Assembly (NCBI GenBank): GCA_016703535.1
Contig: JADJBV010000002.1
Coordinates: 1,984,001-2,048,000, forward strand
Direction: 5' to 3'
DNA length: 64,000 nt
Source of the DNA: Deltaproteobacteria bacterium
GTDB lineage: Bacteria; Myxococcota; Kuafuiibacteriia; Kuafuiibacteriales; Kuafuiibacteriaceae
Below are positions 19,281 to 28,800 of the stretch, in pieces (position 1 is the stretch's first letter; every line of letters starts with the position of its first letter). The notes beneath the pieces are model-generated. The model did not search any database. It was not told where the DNA came from and worked only from the letters and a program-made list of their open reading frames with translations. The translations under genes were made by a program, and so were the position numbers.

Positions 19281-22200
19281 TTGATCACCACCTTGCGTGA
19301 CAAGGCCCGGTCGATCGCCAAACAGGCGGCGCGGAAGTCCTGGTAGTCGGCGGCGGGGATGATCCGCGACTTGATGGTGACGGTGTCGTCGGTCTCGAAG
19401 CCCCCCTCCACCTTGCGGATCACCTGCTCCAAGGAGACGTGGGCCGTGTCGATCGAGACGCTTTCGGGCAGAGATTCGATCTCGGCCCCGTCAGGGAGCT
19501 CGTAGCGGATCACGTTTTGGGTCGTCCAGGGGTGGCTAAGGTAGAGGTCCTCTTTGCGCGTAGCGAGTTGAGCGTAGGCGCTCGCGACCTGGTGCTGAAA
19601 CAGGGCCACCGGCACCACCAGTCGTTCACCTTCCAGGCGGCCGTAACGCGGGACCAAGGCCGAATATCCGTATTCGACCGGCGCCTCCAGGTTGGCCAGG
19701 TCCGAAAAGGAGACGTTGACCACCTGCACCCCTTCGAAGAGTTGGCCCAGCTGCCGCTCGATCTGGAGCCGTCGTTGTTCGGTCTCTTCCAGCTCTTGAC
19801 GAAGTTCCGACGCCCGGGCGCCAAAAAACCGCTCCACCCCCTCCAGCTCCAAGGCGGTGGTCGGTGAGATCTGGGCCACGTAACGCGAGAGGTTCAGGTT
19901 GGCCCGGGCCGGGGCCTCCGGCAAAGTCACCCGGGTGGTCTTGCCTTCGGGGGTGACCACCAAAGCCATCGCCCCTTGATCCGGCGTCGGCAACTCGGTG
20001 CTCCCCGAAAATTCGGCGGTGGGATCCAGGTACAGGTCCTTGCTCGGCACGTAGGTGATCGCGTGGTTGAAGGCCCACATGGTCGCCTGATCGTCGGGCA
20101 AGGTGCCCCGGTCCGAGGTCCGCACCAAGGTCAAGGCCGCGTCGATCCCCTGGTCCCGGAGGAGTGCGGTCAACAAGGTCGATTTGTCTTTGCAGTCACC
20201 GTAGCGGCGCCGGTGGGTTTCGGCCGCCGGGAACGGCTTCCAGCCATGGATCCCCAACTCGATGCCCACGTAGCGGGTGTTCTTGACCACGTAGTCGTAG
20301 AGCCGTCGGATCTTTTCGTCGTCGGTGGTGGCCCCTTGCACCGCCAAGCGGCCGGCCTCTCGGGCCGCGTCGTCCAGCACCAGCTGCTCGCGGTACAACT
20401 TGGCGTACCAAGCGCCCAGGCTGTCCCAACCGTCGTAGGTGCTGACGCTGATCAGCGCGCCGATCTCCGGGTAAGGCGGCGAAAAAGGCTCGACGTCCAG
20501 GGCCGGGAACTCGGGGAAGGCGTAACGGAGGACCGCCTCTCCTCCTTCGTTGCTGCGCTCCGGGGCCGCCACCTTCGGCGCCGCCGTGTAAATGGGTTGG
20601 GACGCCGGAGTGTGGACCACGTAGAGCACGTCCTCCTTCGGCAAGGTTGCTTGCAACGCGACCACGTCCCCGAAGAACCCGCCAAACAGATCGCTGCCGA
20701 TCGAGTCGATCCGGTAGCGCAGGTGGATCAGATCTCCCTCCTCCAGGTCGTCGAAGATCACGGTCTTGAAGCGTTGATCGACATACATGCCCGAGACCTT
20801 GCCCCGTGGTCCGTCGTCTTCGATCCGCGGTGATTGGATGACCTCGCCGGTAGGGCGGATCCGCTCGGCCGACAAGATCTCCACGTCCTCTCGGCTTGGC
20901 GAATAGTCGATGCGTTGGCCTCGCAAGGCGTCCTTCAGACGAGGGTTGCGCAGCCGCAAGACAACTTGCCGAAAGCGGGAACTTTTGCCGTCGCCGTAGA
21001 GCCGGACCGCGGTCCGATCGGCCAGGTAGATCGCGCCGTGTTGACGTTCGGCGGCGCTGACCTTCGCCTTGGCCAAGGCGTGGGCGTCGATCGAATACCG
21101 ATCTTCGAGCTCGTTTTTGTCACCCGAGAGGGCCCGCCGGTGTTGGCGCACGTCGGGTTGATGGGGATCCAGCTCCAGCGAACGATCGAGGGCGGCGATC
21201 GCCTTGCTCGAGTCTCCTTCCCAAAGCCAAAGTTCGGCCAAGGCGTTGGGGATCGACGGATCGTTGGGGAAAAGCAGGGCGGCTTGCTCCAAGGTGGCCA
21301 CCGCCTCTGCGGCCCGGCCCGCTCCACCGGCCAAGAGGCGCGCCTTCTTCAGCCACAAGGGTCCGTAGGCCGGCCGCAGCTGCAGGGCCTCATCCAGGAC
21401 CGCCACCGCCCGGCCAGGTTCACCGGCCTCGCCGTGCAGATCGGCCAAAAGCTGGCGGGCCAGGTGGCGTTCGTAGTCCAGGGCCAGGGTCGCTTCGGCC
21501 TCTTGTTGGGCGGTTTTGGCGTCTCCTAGGCTCCGGGCCATCCGGGCGCGCTCGAGGCGCATGCTGGCCGAGTTGGCGAAGTCCGGGGCCAAGGCCAGGC
21601 GCAGCGGGGCCAACGCTCCTTCCGACAGATCGTCGAAGCCCAGGGCGGTCCGCATCAACCAACTGGGGCCAAAGTGAGGGTCGGCCACGATCGCCGCGTC
21701 CAACAGGCCCCGGGCCTCCAACAGGCGGCCGCCGCTCCTCGCCAGATCCGCCAAGGCCAGTTGGGCGGGCACAAAACCCGGGTCGGCGCGCAGGGCCTCC
21801 TCCAGTTGTTCGTGGGCCAAGTTGGGATCTCGGGCCTGGACCCGGTGGGCGTAGAAGAAGCGGTAGAGGGGATCGTTGGGTGCCAACGGGATGGCGGCCA
21901 ACAGGTCGCGCTCCGGTGGGCTCGGCAACGTCCGGCGATCGTAGAGATCCAAGATCGCCAACAGGTCGGCCCGCAACGCCAAGGCCTCCGCTTTTTTTGG
22001 GCCGCTGCGTTTTTCGATCGTCGCCTCCAGGCCGTCGAGGGCCGTGGCGAACTTGAAGTTTGGGCTGGGACCGGCGCCGGGCAAGGCGCGGAAGGCCGCC
22101 GCCACCACCTCGGGCCTTCCGTCGATCGACACGTTGGTGGTGGGCCCGCCCTGCGGGGCGGTGACCCGGAGGAGCAGTTCGGCGTCGCTCTCCAACCACG

Positions 22201-22975
22201 AGGACTTCAGCACCACCAAGTGAGTGCCGGCGGTCAACACCAGCGGGATCGCGTCCTGATCGAGCCGGGCTTGTCGTCGTCGATCGGCCGTGAACACCGA
22301 TCGACCATCCAAAAACACCGCCAGCTGATCGACCGAACCGACGCGCAACACGACCTCCGCCTTTTGGGCAGCGGTGATCGTCACTGCGACGTAGGCGGTG
22401 GCTTCGGTGTTGGGATGCAGCAGCGAGGCCAGGGGCACCACACCGCCCGGGGCCACTTGGCGCACGCCCCGCCAACGCACCAGGCCGGCCTTCCCGCGGA
22501 CCGGGGTCCAACCTTCACCACGTTCGGGCGGGTAGGCCTCTTCGTGGCCCCGTCCGGCGGCGTTGTCGAAGGGCCCGATCAAGGTCAACTCATCGACCAG
22601 GCCGAGTTCCCCCAACAACGCCGAGGCTTCCTTTCGGCGTCCAGCGGCCCGGCGTCGTTCGGCCAGCAGGAAGGTCGCGTGGTCTTTGACCAAGGGCGCC
22701 GCCGTCTTTCGGATCCCCTCCAGCGCCTGGGTCAACACCGCCGGGCGCTCCAGCAGCTGATGGAAGTTCCAGAGGCGATAGAGCCGGGCCAAGGCCAGCG
22801 GGTCTTTGCTCCTGGCGGCCGCTTCGGCTTCGGCGGCCAAGCGGTTCATCAGTGGATCGGTGCCGGGCCAACGTTCTTTGGCGGTGGCGAGGTTCGCCGG
22901 TGGAAAGGGCGAAGCCTCTGGGACCAGATCGACCTGCCCACAGAGGGCGGCCAGGAGGAGGAGGGACGGGCTCAA
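19274..22975 (-). CDS. DUF3857 and transglutaminase-like domain protein with TPR repeats
   Basis: 1233 residues starting at TTG 22975, which gives a short hydrophobic leader (LLLLAALCGQVD); no better in-frame ATG is close. The N-terminal half holds helical repeats (several units of LALADLARSGGRLLEARGLL type). A DUF3857 domain (about 640-800) is followed by a transglutaminase-like domain with the intact stretch RRYGDCKDKSTLLTALLRDQ (active-site Cys) and the downstream His/Asp region FNHAITYVPSKDLYLDPT. The protein is probably periplasmic. Its substrate is unknown; family members are cysteine-protease-like or cross-linking enzymes. The EI24-like gene is divergent on the other side. Confidence 0.85.
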   Translation of the reverse strand: MSPSLLLLAALCGQVDLVPEASPFPPANLATAKERWPGTDPLMNRLAAEAEAAARSKDPLALARLYRLWNFHQLLERPAVLTQALEGIRKTAAPLVKDHATFLLAERRRAAGRRKEASALLGELGLVDELTLIGPFDNAAGRGHEEAYPPERGEGWTPVRGKAGLVRWRGVRQVAPGGVVPLASLLHPNTEATAYVAVTITAAQKAEVVLRVGSVDQLAVFLDGRSVFTADRRRQARLDQDAIPLVLTAGTHLVVLKSSWLESDAELLLRVTAPQGGPTTNVSIDGRPEVVAAAFRALPGAGPSPNFKFATALDGLEATIEKRSGPKKAEALALRADLLAILDLYDRRTLPSPPERDLLAAIPLAPNDPLYRFFYAHRVQARDPNLAHEQLEEALRADPGFVPAQLALADLARSGGRLLEARGLLDAAIVADPHFGPSWLMRTALGFDDLSEGALAPLRLALAPDFANSASMRLERARMARSLGDAKTAQQEAEATLALDYERHLARQLLADLHGEAGEPGRAVAVLDEALQLRPAYGPLWLKKARLLAGGAGRAAEAVATLEQAALLFPNDPSIPNALAELWLWEGDSSKAIAALDRSLELDPHQPDVRQHRRALSGDKNELEDRYSIDAHALAKAKVSAAERQHGAIYLADRTAVRLYGDGKSSRFRQVVLRLRNPRLKDALRGQRIDYSPSREDVEILSAERIRPTGEVIQSPRIEDDGPRGKVSGMYVDQRFKTVIFDDLEEGDLIHLRYRIDSIGSDLFGGFFGDVVALQATLPKEDVLYVVHTPASQPIYTAAPKVAAPERSNEGGEAVLRYAFPEFPALDVEPFSPPYPEIGALISVSTYDGWDSLGAWYAKLYREQLVLDDAAREAGRLAVQGATTDDEKIRRLYDYVVKNTRYVGIELGIHGWKPFPAAETHRRRYGDCKDKSTLLTALLRDQGIDAALTLVRTSDRGTLPDDQATMWAFNHAITYVPSKDLYLDPTAEFSGSTELPTPDQGAMALVVTPEGKTTRVTLPEAPARANLNLSRYVAQISPTTALELEGVERFFGARASELRQELEETEQRRLQIERQLGQLFEGVQVVNVSFSDLANLEAPVEYGYSALVPRYGRLEGERLVVPVALFQHQVASAYAQLATRKEDLYLSHPWTTQNVIRYELPDGAEIESLPESVSIDTAHVSLEQVIRKVEGGFETDDTVTIKSRIIPAADYQDFRAACLAIDRALSRKVVIKW

Positions 22976-23061
22976 GGTGGGTGCTTGGAATCAAACAACT
23001 TTTGCCGATCCGCACAAGGATCGGCCTGGACGCCAGCGCCCGGGTGCTCAAAGCTCCAGAA

Positions 23062-23802
23062 GTGACATCGGTCGTGGCGGGTTTAGGCGGGTTCTTCCGG
23101 GGCGCCCGAGCGGTGGTCCAGGGCTCACTCCGGGTCTTGAGCGACTCCGAGCTCCGCAAGTTGGCCCTGGCGCCGGTGTTCCTGACCACGATCGCCTACC
23201 TGGTGGGCGGCGTCTCCCTCTTCGTGTTTGGCGATGACCTTTGGGCTCGGCTCTGGGCCCGGCCCGAATCCGGCTGGATGTTGCCCCTTTGGTACGTGGC
23301 CTTGGTGGTGGCGGCGCTGGCGGTGTTGGTGGTCGCGGGCCTGCTCTTCGCGACCGTCGCCGAGGCCCTGGGCGGCCCTTTCTACGACAAGCTGGCCATC
23401 AAGCTCCTCAGCCGCCAGCAGATCGCCACCAAAGAGCCGGGGCTGATCGCCGGCATCGTGCCCGATCTGTTCCGGTCCTTCTTGTTTTTGGTGCCGACGG
23501 TGGTGTGTGCGGTTTTGGGCCTGGTCCCCGGGATCGGCCTCTTGTTCGGCGCCCTCGGCTTCTTGATCTCCAGCCTCGGTCTCGCTTCGGCCGCCATCAA
23601 CCCGGCCTTGGCGGTCACCGAACACGGCTTGTCTCAACGCATCGGCTTCGTGATGCGGCACCCGGTCACCATGTTGGGTTTGGGGTCGGTGATCCTGCTC
23701 AGCCTAACCATCCCGTTTTTGGCGCTGTTGACCCTCCCAGGGGCCATCGTGGGGGCCACCGATCTCTACGCCGAGGCCCGGGCCAAGGTGGAAAGCCACT
23801 GA
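23062..23802 (+). CDS. EI24/CysZ-like integral membrane protein
   Basis: Start uncertain: in-frame GTG codons lie at 22981, 23044, 23062 and 23074. I chose 23062 because the conserved part begins just after it (GLGGFFRGARAVV). Four or more long hydrophobic segments are visible (APVFLTTIAYLVGGVSLFVF; WYVALVVAALAVLVVAGLLF; SFLFLVPTVVCAVLGLVPGI; VILLSLTIPFLALLTLPGA), with the FYDKLAIKLLSRQ loop between. EI24/CysZ members are inner-membrane proteins; CysZ transports sulfate, but other members have unknown function, so no substrate is assigned. It is divergent from the transglutaminase operon and followed by an L,D-transpeptidase. Confidence 0.8.
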   Translation: MTSVVAGLGGFFRGARAVVQGSLRVLSDSELRKLALAPVFLTTIAYLVGGVSLFVFGDDLWARLWARPESGWMLPLWYVALVVAALAVLVVAGLLFATVAEALGGPFYDKLAIKLLSRQQIATKEPGLIAGIVPDLFRSFLFLVPTVVCAVLGLVPGIGLLFGALGFLISSLGLASAAINPALAVTEHGLSQRIGFVMRHPVTMLGLGSVILLSLTIPFLALLTLPGAIVGATDLYAEARAKVESH

Positions 23803-23894
23803 ACGTTGGGCCCAAGAGGTGGGGGTCCAAACGAGGGCAAGCGAACCAGTTCGCCCCCTTAGCCCGGGCACGGGGGTTGCTGCCTGGAGGGGCC

Positions 23895-24413
23895 ATGCGC
23901 GTGTTTTTTTTGTGCCTCCTGCTCCTCTTGCCGGCCACGGCCGAAGCCCGCCCCACCCACCTGCTGCGGATCTCGAAGGCCGAACGTAAGCTGGAGCTGT
24001 TGGTGGCGGGTGAGGTTGTGCGGACCTTCAAGATCGGCCTCGGCGGGGCGCCCGACGGCGACAAAGAAGCGCAAGGTGACTTGCGGACCCCCGAAGGCGA
24101 GTTCTACGTCGCCTGGAAAAATCCCAACTCCTCTTTTCATCGGTTTTTGGGGCTCTCCTATCCGATGCCTCGACACGCCGAATCGGCCTACGCCCTGGGC
24201 CGCATCGATCGTTCGGTCCGAGACGAGATCGTGAAGTCCGTGGCTCAAAAGGGCCGCCCCCCCCAATACACCGCCCTCGGCGGCCTGGTGGGGATCCATG
24301 GTGGTGGCGGCGCCGTCGACTGGACCTTGGGCTGCATCGCCGTCACCGATCAGGAGATCGAGTGGCTTTATTCCCGGGTCAAAGAGGGTGACCCGATCGT
24401 CGTCCTCCCGTAG
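23895..24413 (+). CDS. L,D-transpeptidase (YkuD family), periplasmic
   Basis: 172 residues with a signal peptide (MRVFFLCLLLLLPATAEA). The YkuD catalytic domain makes up the rest: TPEGEFYVAWKNPNSSFHRF near the middle, and the signature HGGGGAVDWTLGCIAVTD with catalytic His and Cys (about H136 and C147). Such enzymes form 3-3 peptidoglycan cross-links or attach proteins to peptidoglycan. The start is ATG 23895, with GGAGG upstream. A much longer open frame upstream is only a shadow of the EI24 gene. No LysM or other binding module is attached. Confidence 0.92.
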   Translation: MRVFFLCLLLLLPATAEARPTHLLRISKAERKLELLVAGEVVRTFKIGLGGAPDGDKEAQGDLRTPEGEFYVAWKNPNSSFHRFLGLSYPMPRHAESAYALGRIDRSVRDEIVKSVAQKGRPPQYTALGGLVGIHGGGGAVDWTLGCIAVTDQEIEWLYSRVKEGDPIVVLP

Positions 24414-24503
24414 CGCCCGGGCGATCGACGAATTTGGCGGCCGGGCGCGCGCCCGACTTGCTTGCCTGCCGCAAAGTTGCTTCGATGGGCGGAAGGTCCC
24501 GAC

Positions 24504-25859
24504 ATGTCGAAGCCGATCACCTCGGGCCCCGCTGGCCAGGACCTCCTCAGCCGACCTGTCAAAGAGGTCGAAAAGGACGAGCTGGTGCAGCTCTTCTTGA
24601 GCGCCTCCAAGCCCAAGACCCAGTGGTTTTTGGGCGTCGAGATCGAGCTTCTCTCCTTCGACCGGACCACCCGCCGCCCCGCCGAACACGCCTCGATCTC
24701 CAAGATCCTGGAGAACCTGCAGGCCGCCACCGGGATGGAGCCGGAGCGAGAGCTGAACGGGGCCTTGGTGGGCCTCAAGGGCAAGGGACCGATCATCTCG
24801 CTCGAGCCCGGGGGACAGCTGGAGTACGCCTCGGCCCCTGATCCCTCTTTGCGTCGCGTGCGGGACGGGATCATCGAATATTGTGCCCAACTCAAGGCCG
24901 CGTCGGAGCCTGAAAACGTGGGCTTTTGGGCCCTGGGCCACCAACCCTTCGTCGATCGCGACTCCTCACCCAAGATGCCCAAACCCCGCTACGAGCGGAT
25001 GCGCGACTACCTCGGCCAGTCGGGCACCCGGGGCCTCGACATGATGCACCTGACCGGCAGCGTGCAATGTGCCGTCGACTTCACCGGTGAACAGAACCTG
25101 ATCGACAAGGTGCGGACCGCCTCCCGGGTGTCCCCGTTTTTGTCGGCCTTGGCCGCGGCCTCGCCATTCTCCAACGGCAAGGCGAACGGCTTTCGGAGCA
25201 TGCGCTACCAGATCTGGCTCGACACCGACGAGCAGCGGGCCGGCATCTGGCCCGAGATGGTCGACGCCGAAGGTCTTTCGCCGAGCCGTTATTTGGATCG
25301 GGCCTTCCGCACCCGGCCGATGTTTTTTATTCGCGAAGGCCACTACCTGGCCGCCGAAAACAAGCCCTTTGCCCACTACGCGGCCGAAGGTTTCCAAGGC
25401 ACCACCGTCACCGTCGCCGATCTTTTGGACCACCTGACCACCTTCTTCCCGGAGATCCGGGTGAAAAGTTACGTGGAGCTTCGGGGCGCGGACTGCCTGA
25501 CCCCCGAAAAGTCGGCGGCGATCGCTGGTTTTTGGCGCGGCATCTTGGATCACGAGCCGACCCGGCAAGAAGTCGAGACCCGCTTGGCCAAGATGGGGTG
25601 GGCCGAGCTGCGGGCCTTGCAGCCGGCGGTCGCCAAGATCGGCCTCGACGCCGACAGCCCGGTCGGCAAAGTGCGGGACGTCATCCGTTGGTTGGTGGAG
25701 CTCTCCTATCGCCGCTTGGCCGACGACATGCCCGACTGCTCCAACTGCGTGATCCCGCTCCTCGAACAAGCCCAGTCCGGCCGATCCCCGGCCGACGAGT
25801 TGTTGGAGGTCGCCGAAAAGAGCTCGATCGAAAAGGCCCTGGAGTTGGTCGAGATCTGA
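24504..25859 (+). CDS. gshA: glutamate-cysteine ligase, plant/alphaproteobacterial type
   Basis: Joins glutamate and cysteine with ATP, the first step of glutathione synthesis. 451 residues of the GCS2 family: VGEIEL-like GVEIELLSF near residue 40, LEPGGQLEYAS, PKPRYERMRDYL, then GLDMMHLTGSVQCAVDF and RYQIWLDTDEQRAGI. These match the plant-type GCL rather than the gammaproteobacterial GshA. ATG 24504 is chosen because GGAAGG precedes it; an ATG at 24462 would add 14 residues. No gshB is visible in this window. The gene converges with the PilZ-Hsp70 gene. Confidence 0.9.
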   Translation: MSKPITSGPAGQDLLSRPVKEVEKDELVQLFLSASKPKTQWFLGVEIELLSFDRTTRRPAEHASISKILENLQAATGMEPERELNGALVGLKGKGPIISLEPGGQLEYASAPDPSLRRVRDGIIEYCAQLKAASEPENVGFWALGHQPFVDRDSSPKMPKPRYERMRDYLGQSGTRGLDMMHLTGSVQCAVDFTGEQNLIDKVRTASRVSPFLSALAAASPFSNGKANGFRSMRYQIWLDTDEQRAGIWPEMVDAEGLSPSRYLDRAFRTRPMFFIREGHYLAAENKPFAHYAAEGFQGTTVTVADLLDHLTTFFPEIRVKSYVELRGADCLTPEKSAAIAGFWRGILDHEPTRQEVETRLAKMGWAELRALQPAVAKIGLDADSPVGKVRDVIRWLVELSYRRLADDMPDCSNCVIPLLEQAQSGRSPADELLEVAEKSSIEKALELVEI

Positions 25860-25875
25860 GCCGGCCCGGGGCGCC

Positions 25876-28800
25876 TTATTTTTTGAAGAGGCGGCCGAAA
25901 AATCCGGGGTTGGCTTTCGCGGGCGCCTCGGGGCGACGGATCGGTGGGCGCGGCGTCGGCAGCGCTTTTTTGCGGGCCTCCGGCGTCTGAGCGGTGGCCA
26001 ACACCAAGTTGTGCTCCAGGCCTTCGCTCGGCTCCTGCAGGCGGGCGGTCAACACGCCGTCGGCGGCCACCTCCAGGCGGAGGGCGATCTTGATCGAACC
26101 TCGATCCCCTTTGGGCAAGCCCGACAACAACAAGGTGCCCAGCGGCGTACAAGAGCGGACGAACTCGGCGTCGCCTTGGTAGAGCTTGAGCTCCAGCTCC
26201 GACTGGTTGTCTTTGCTGGATGGGTAGAGCTTCTCCAAGGTCGCGGGCAACTTGGCGCCCGCGGACAAGAGGGGACGGAAACGCCCGCCCGGCAACTCCA
26301 TGCCGATGGAGGCGTGTAAGGTGTCGGGCCGCCCGGTGACCTCCACCCGCTCCAAGGCCACGCCGGCCCGGGCCAAACCCAGCGCAAACACTTGGGTCGA
26401 CGGGATCGCGAAGAGGGGCTCCTTTTGGGTGAGCTGGGCGAAGGCCTGCATCAAAGGCGGGTAGGTGCCGCCGCTGCCCGCGATCACCACCGCCCCGATC
26501 GCCCGGGGATCGACGTTTTGCCGCTTCAGCAGCTCTTGCACCTTGGCCAAGATGTCCCGGACCAAACCTTCGGTGACTTGGTAGATCCGCGACCGGGGCA
26601 ATTTGATCGATCGCTCCACCCCCACGCCGGCCGCTCCACCGGGCGCGGGCAAGGTGACCTTCAGATCCACGGTGGCCATCCGCTTGATGTCCAGGCGCGC
26701 GAACTCGATCGCCTCGACGAGGCGCACCCGGGCCACCGGATCTTGGCGGTGATCTTCGCCGGCTTTGGTGGCCAGCTCTTCCAGGGTCAGGTCGGCCACC
26801 TTCTGGTCGATCAGGCTGGCGGCCAGATCTTCGTCGTGGATGGCGTCCACCACCTGCAGTGAGCCCTTTTGTCGGCGGGCCAGGGCGGCGGCCAGGTGCC
26901 CGATGCCCACGTCGACCAACAACACCGACTCCACCGGGTGTTCCTCGAGGTTGTAGGCCTGGAGCATGGCCTCGGCCTCGGGCACAAAACGCGCGACCCG
27001 CAGCCGGGCCTCTTGGCAGGCCTTCTCGAGCAGCTGTTGGGCGGCGGGATCCAGATCGGGCGGGACGGCGATCAGCGCTCGGAATCGTTCATTGCCCAGG
27101 TGGGCGGCGACGGCGCCCTTGAGGGCCGAGAAGAAGCTGATCAGGACCTCACCGAAGTCGATGGTCCGGTCGCCCAGCTTGATCAACAGGCGCAGCCCTT
27201 CGTGGCTGACCACCCGGATGCCGGCGCGGTGGGGATCCAAGGCGCCGGCCTTGAATGCTCGCAACACCGCCAGGGGCGAGACCACCCGAGCCGGCTCGTC
27301 GTGGAGGATGGAGCGGGCCTTGGCGCCGACCACCAAACTGCCATCGACTCGGGCCGCCACCAGGGCCGGAAAATAGGAGGCGCCCCCGACGGGGATCAGC
27401 TCCAACTCACCGTGCTCCATGATCCCGATCCGCACCCAATGGGCGCCCAGATCGATCCCGACCACTCGGCTCTTGTCCCCCGGCAGATCGCCGGTGCCCC
27501 GCTCGGGGGTGGGCGACGCCGGCTTCTTTTCGGTCAGGAGGTTGGTGGCCGGTGCGGGCGCGGGATCCCGTTCGGGCGGGACCTCGGTGGCCTCTTCGCT
27601 GAAGGCCGCCGCCCGAGCGGCCTGCAACATCGTGGCGGGATCTTCGTGGCCCGAGGCCTGATCTCGCTCGATCACCGGCCGGAAGGGCCCCACCCGGGGC
27701 GGTGGGCGCGGAGACTCGGGCGTAAACTCGCCGGACTCGGAGGGCACGCCGTTCTCCACCCCGGTGACGCTCACCTGGGCCGAAAAACCGCCGGGCACAC
27801 TCGAGGCTCGGGAAGGTGCGGTGCGCCCGGGGGCGCTGACGTTCCGGCCGGGGGCGCTGGAGGGGCGGATCAAGCCCTCGGGTCGCGGTGCACTTTCGGT
27901 GCGGGGCCCGGGGGAGTCTCGCCTCGGAGGCGCCGAAGTGGACTGGGTCGGCTCCTCCCGCAGGAAGGTGGCCCCGGCACCTGGGGAGCTGGGGGCCCGG
28001 GGCGCTTGAAAGGTGCTGACGATTTCGGTGGCGGCGTCGGTGACCGCTCGAGCCCGGACCTCCGCCAGGTCGAGGCCCAAGGAGGCGGCGGCGTCGGCCA
28101 GGCTGGTCACCGGCTCACTTTCGGCGAGTTCGTCGGAGATCTGCACCGACTGGACGGGCGCGATCGGCCGGGGATCGGCGGTCTGGACGGCCGGCTCGTC
28201 GGACGAAAACAGGGCCCGGGGCGGCTCGATGGGCGGCAGGGCCTGGACCTCGGGCAGGGGGGTCATCATCGACACCGGCGCCGCCCGGGAGGCCGGGGTC
28301 GCGGCGTCGTCCCTGGCGCGCAGGTCTTCTGGAGGAGGCGGCAACTCCATTCGCGGCCGGAGGCGCGGATCTGGGATGGGGGCGATCGGCGGCGCCAGGT
28401 CGACGCTCGCCACCTCGACATCGGCGCTCGCCTCGTCGACGTCGGCGCTCGCCACGTCGGCGGTGTCGGGGGCCGGGACCACCTCGTCGTTGGGCCGCTC
28501 GATCACCTGGGTCGTGGGCCCGAGGTCGCCGGAGAGGCCGTGGAGTTCGGGCACCTCTTCGGTGTGCGGGCCCGAGTCGCCGGGACGCTCCAGGTTGGAG
28601 AGGGTCTGGAGCTCATCGAACGGCTTCGGCGCGGGCGTCGCAGGCCGCGGCGGCACCGTCGGCGGTAGACCCAGGGCCTCGGCCCAACTTGCGCTTCGGG
28701 AAAGGGCCAGGGCCGGGCCGGGCTCGACCTCGGGGGCGGGGACCGGGGAGGCGTCGGCGGTGTCGGTGCTGATCTTCGAACGGGCGGGAGGTTCGTCGAC

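Noticed and set aside
26869..28668. A ~600-codon + strand frame opposite the PilZ-Hsp70 gene
   Set aside because: Antisense to the disordered linker; Gly/Arg-rich with no domain or ribosome-binding site.
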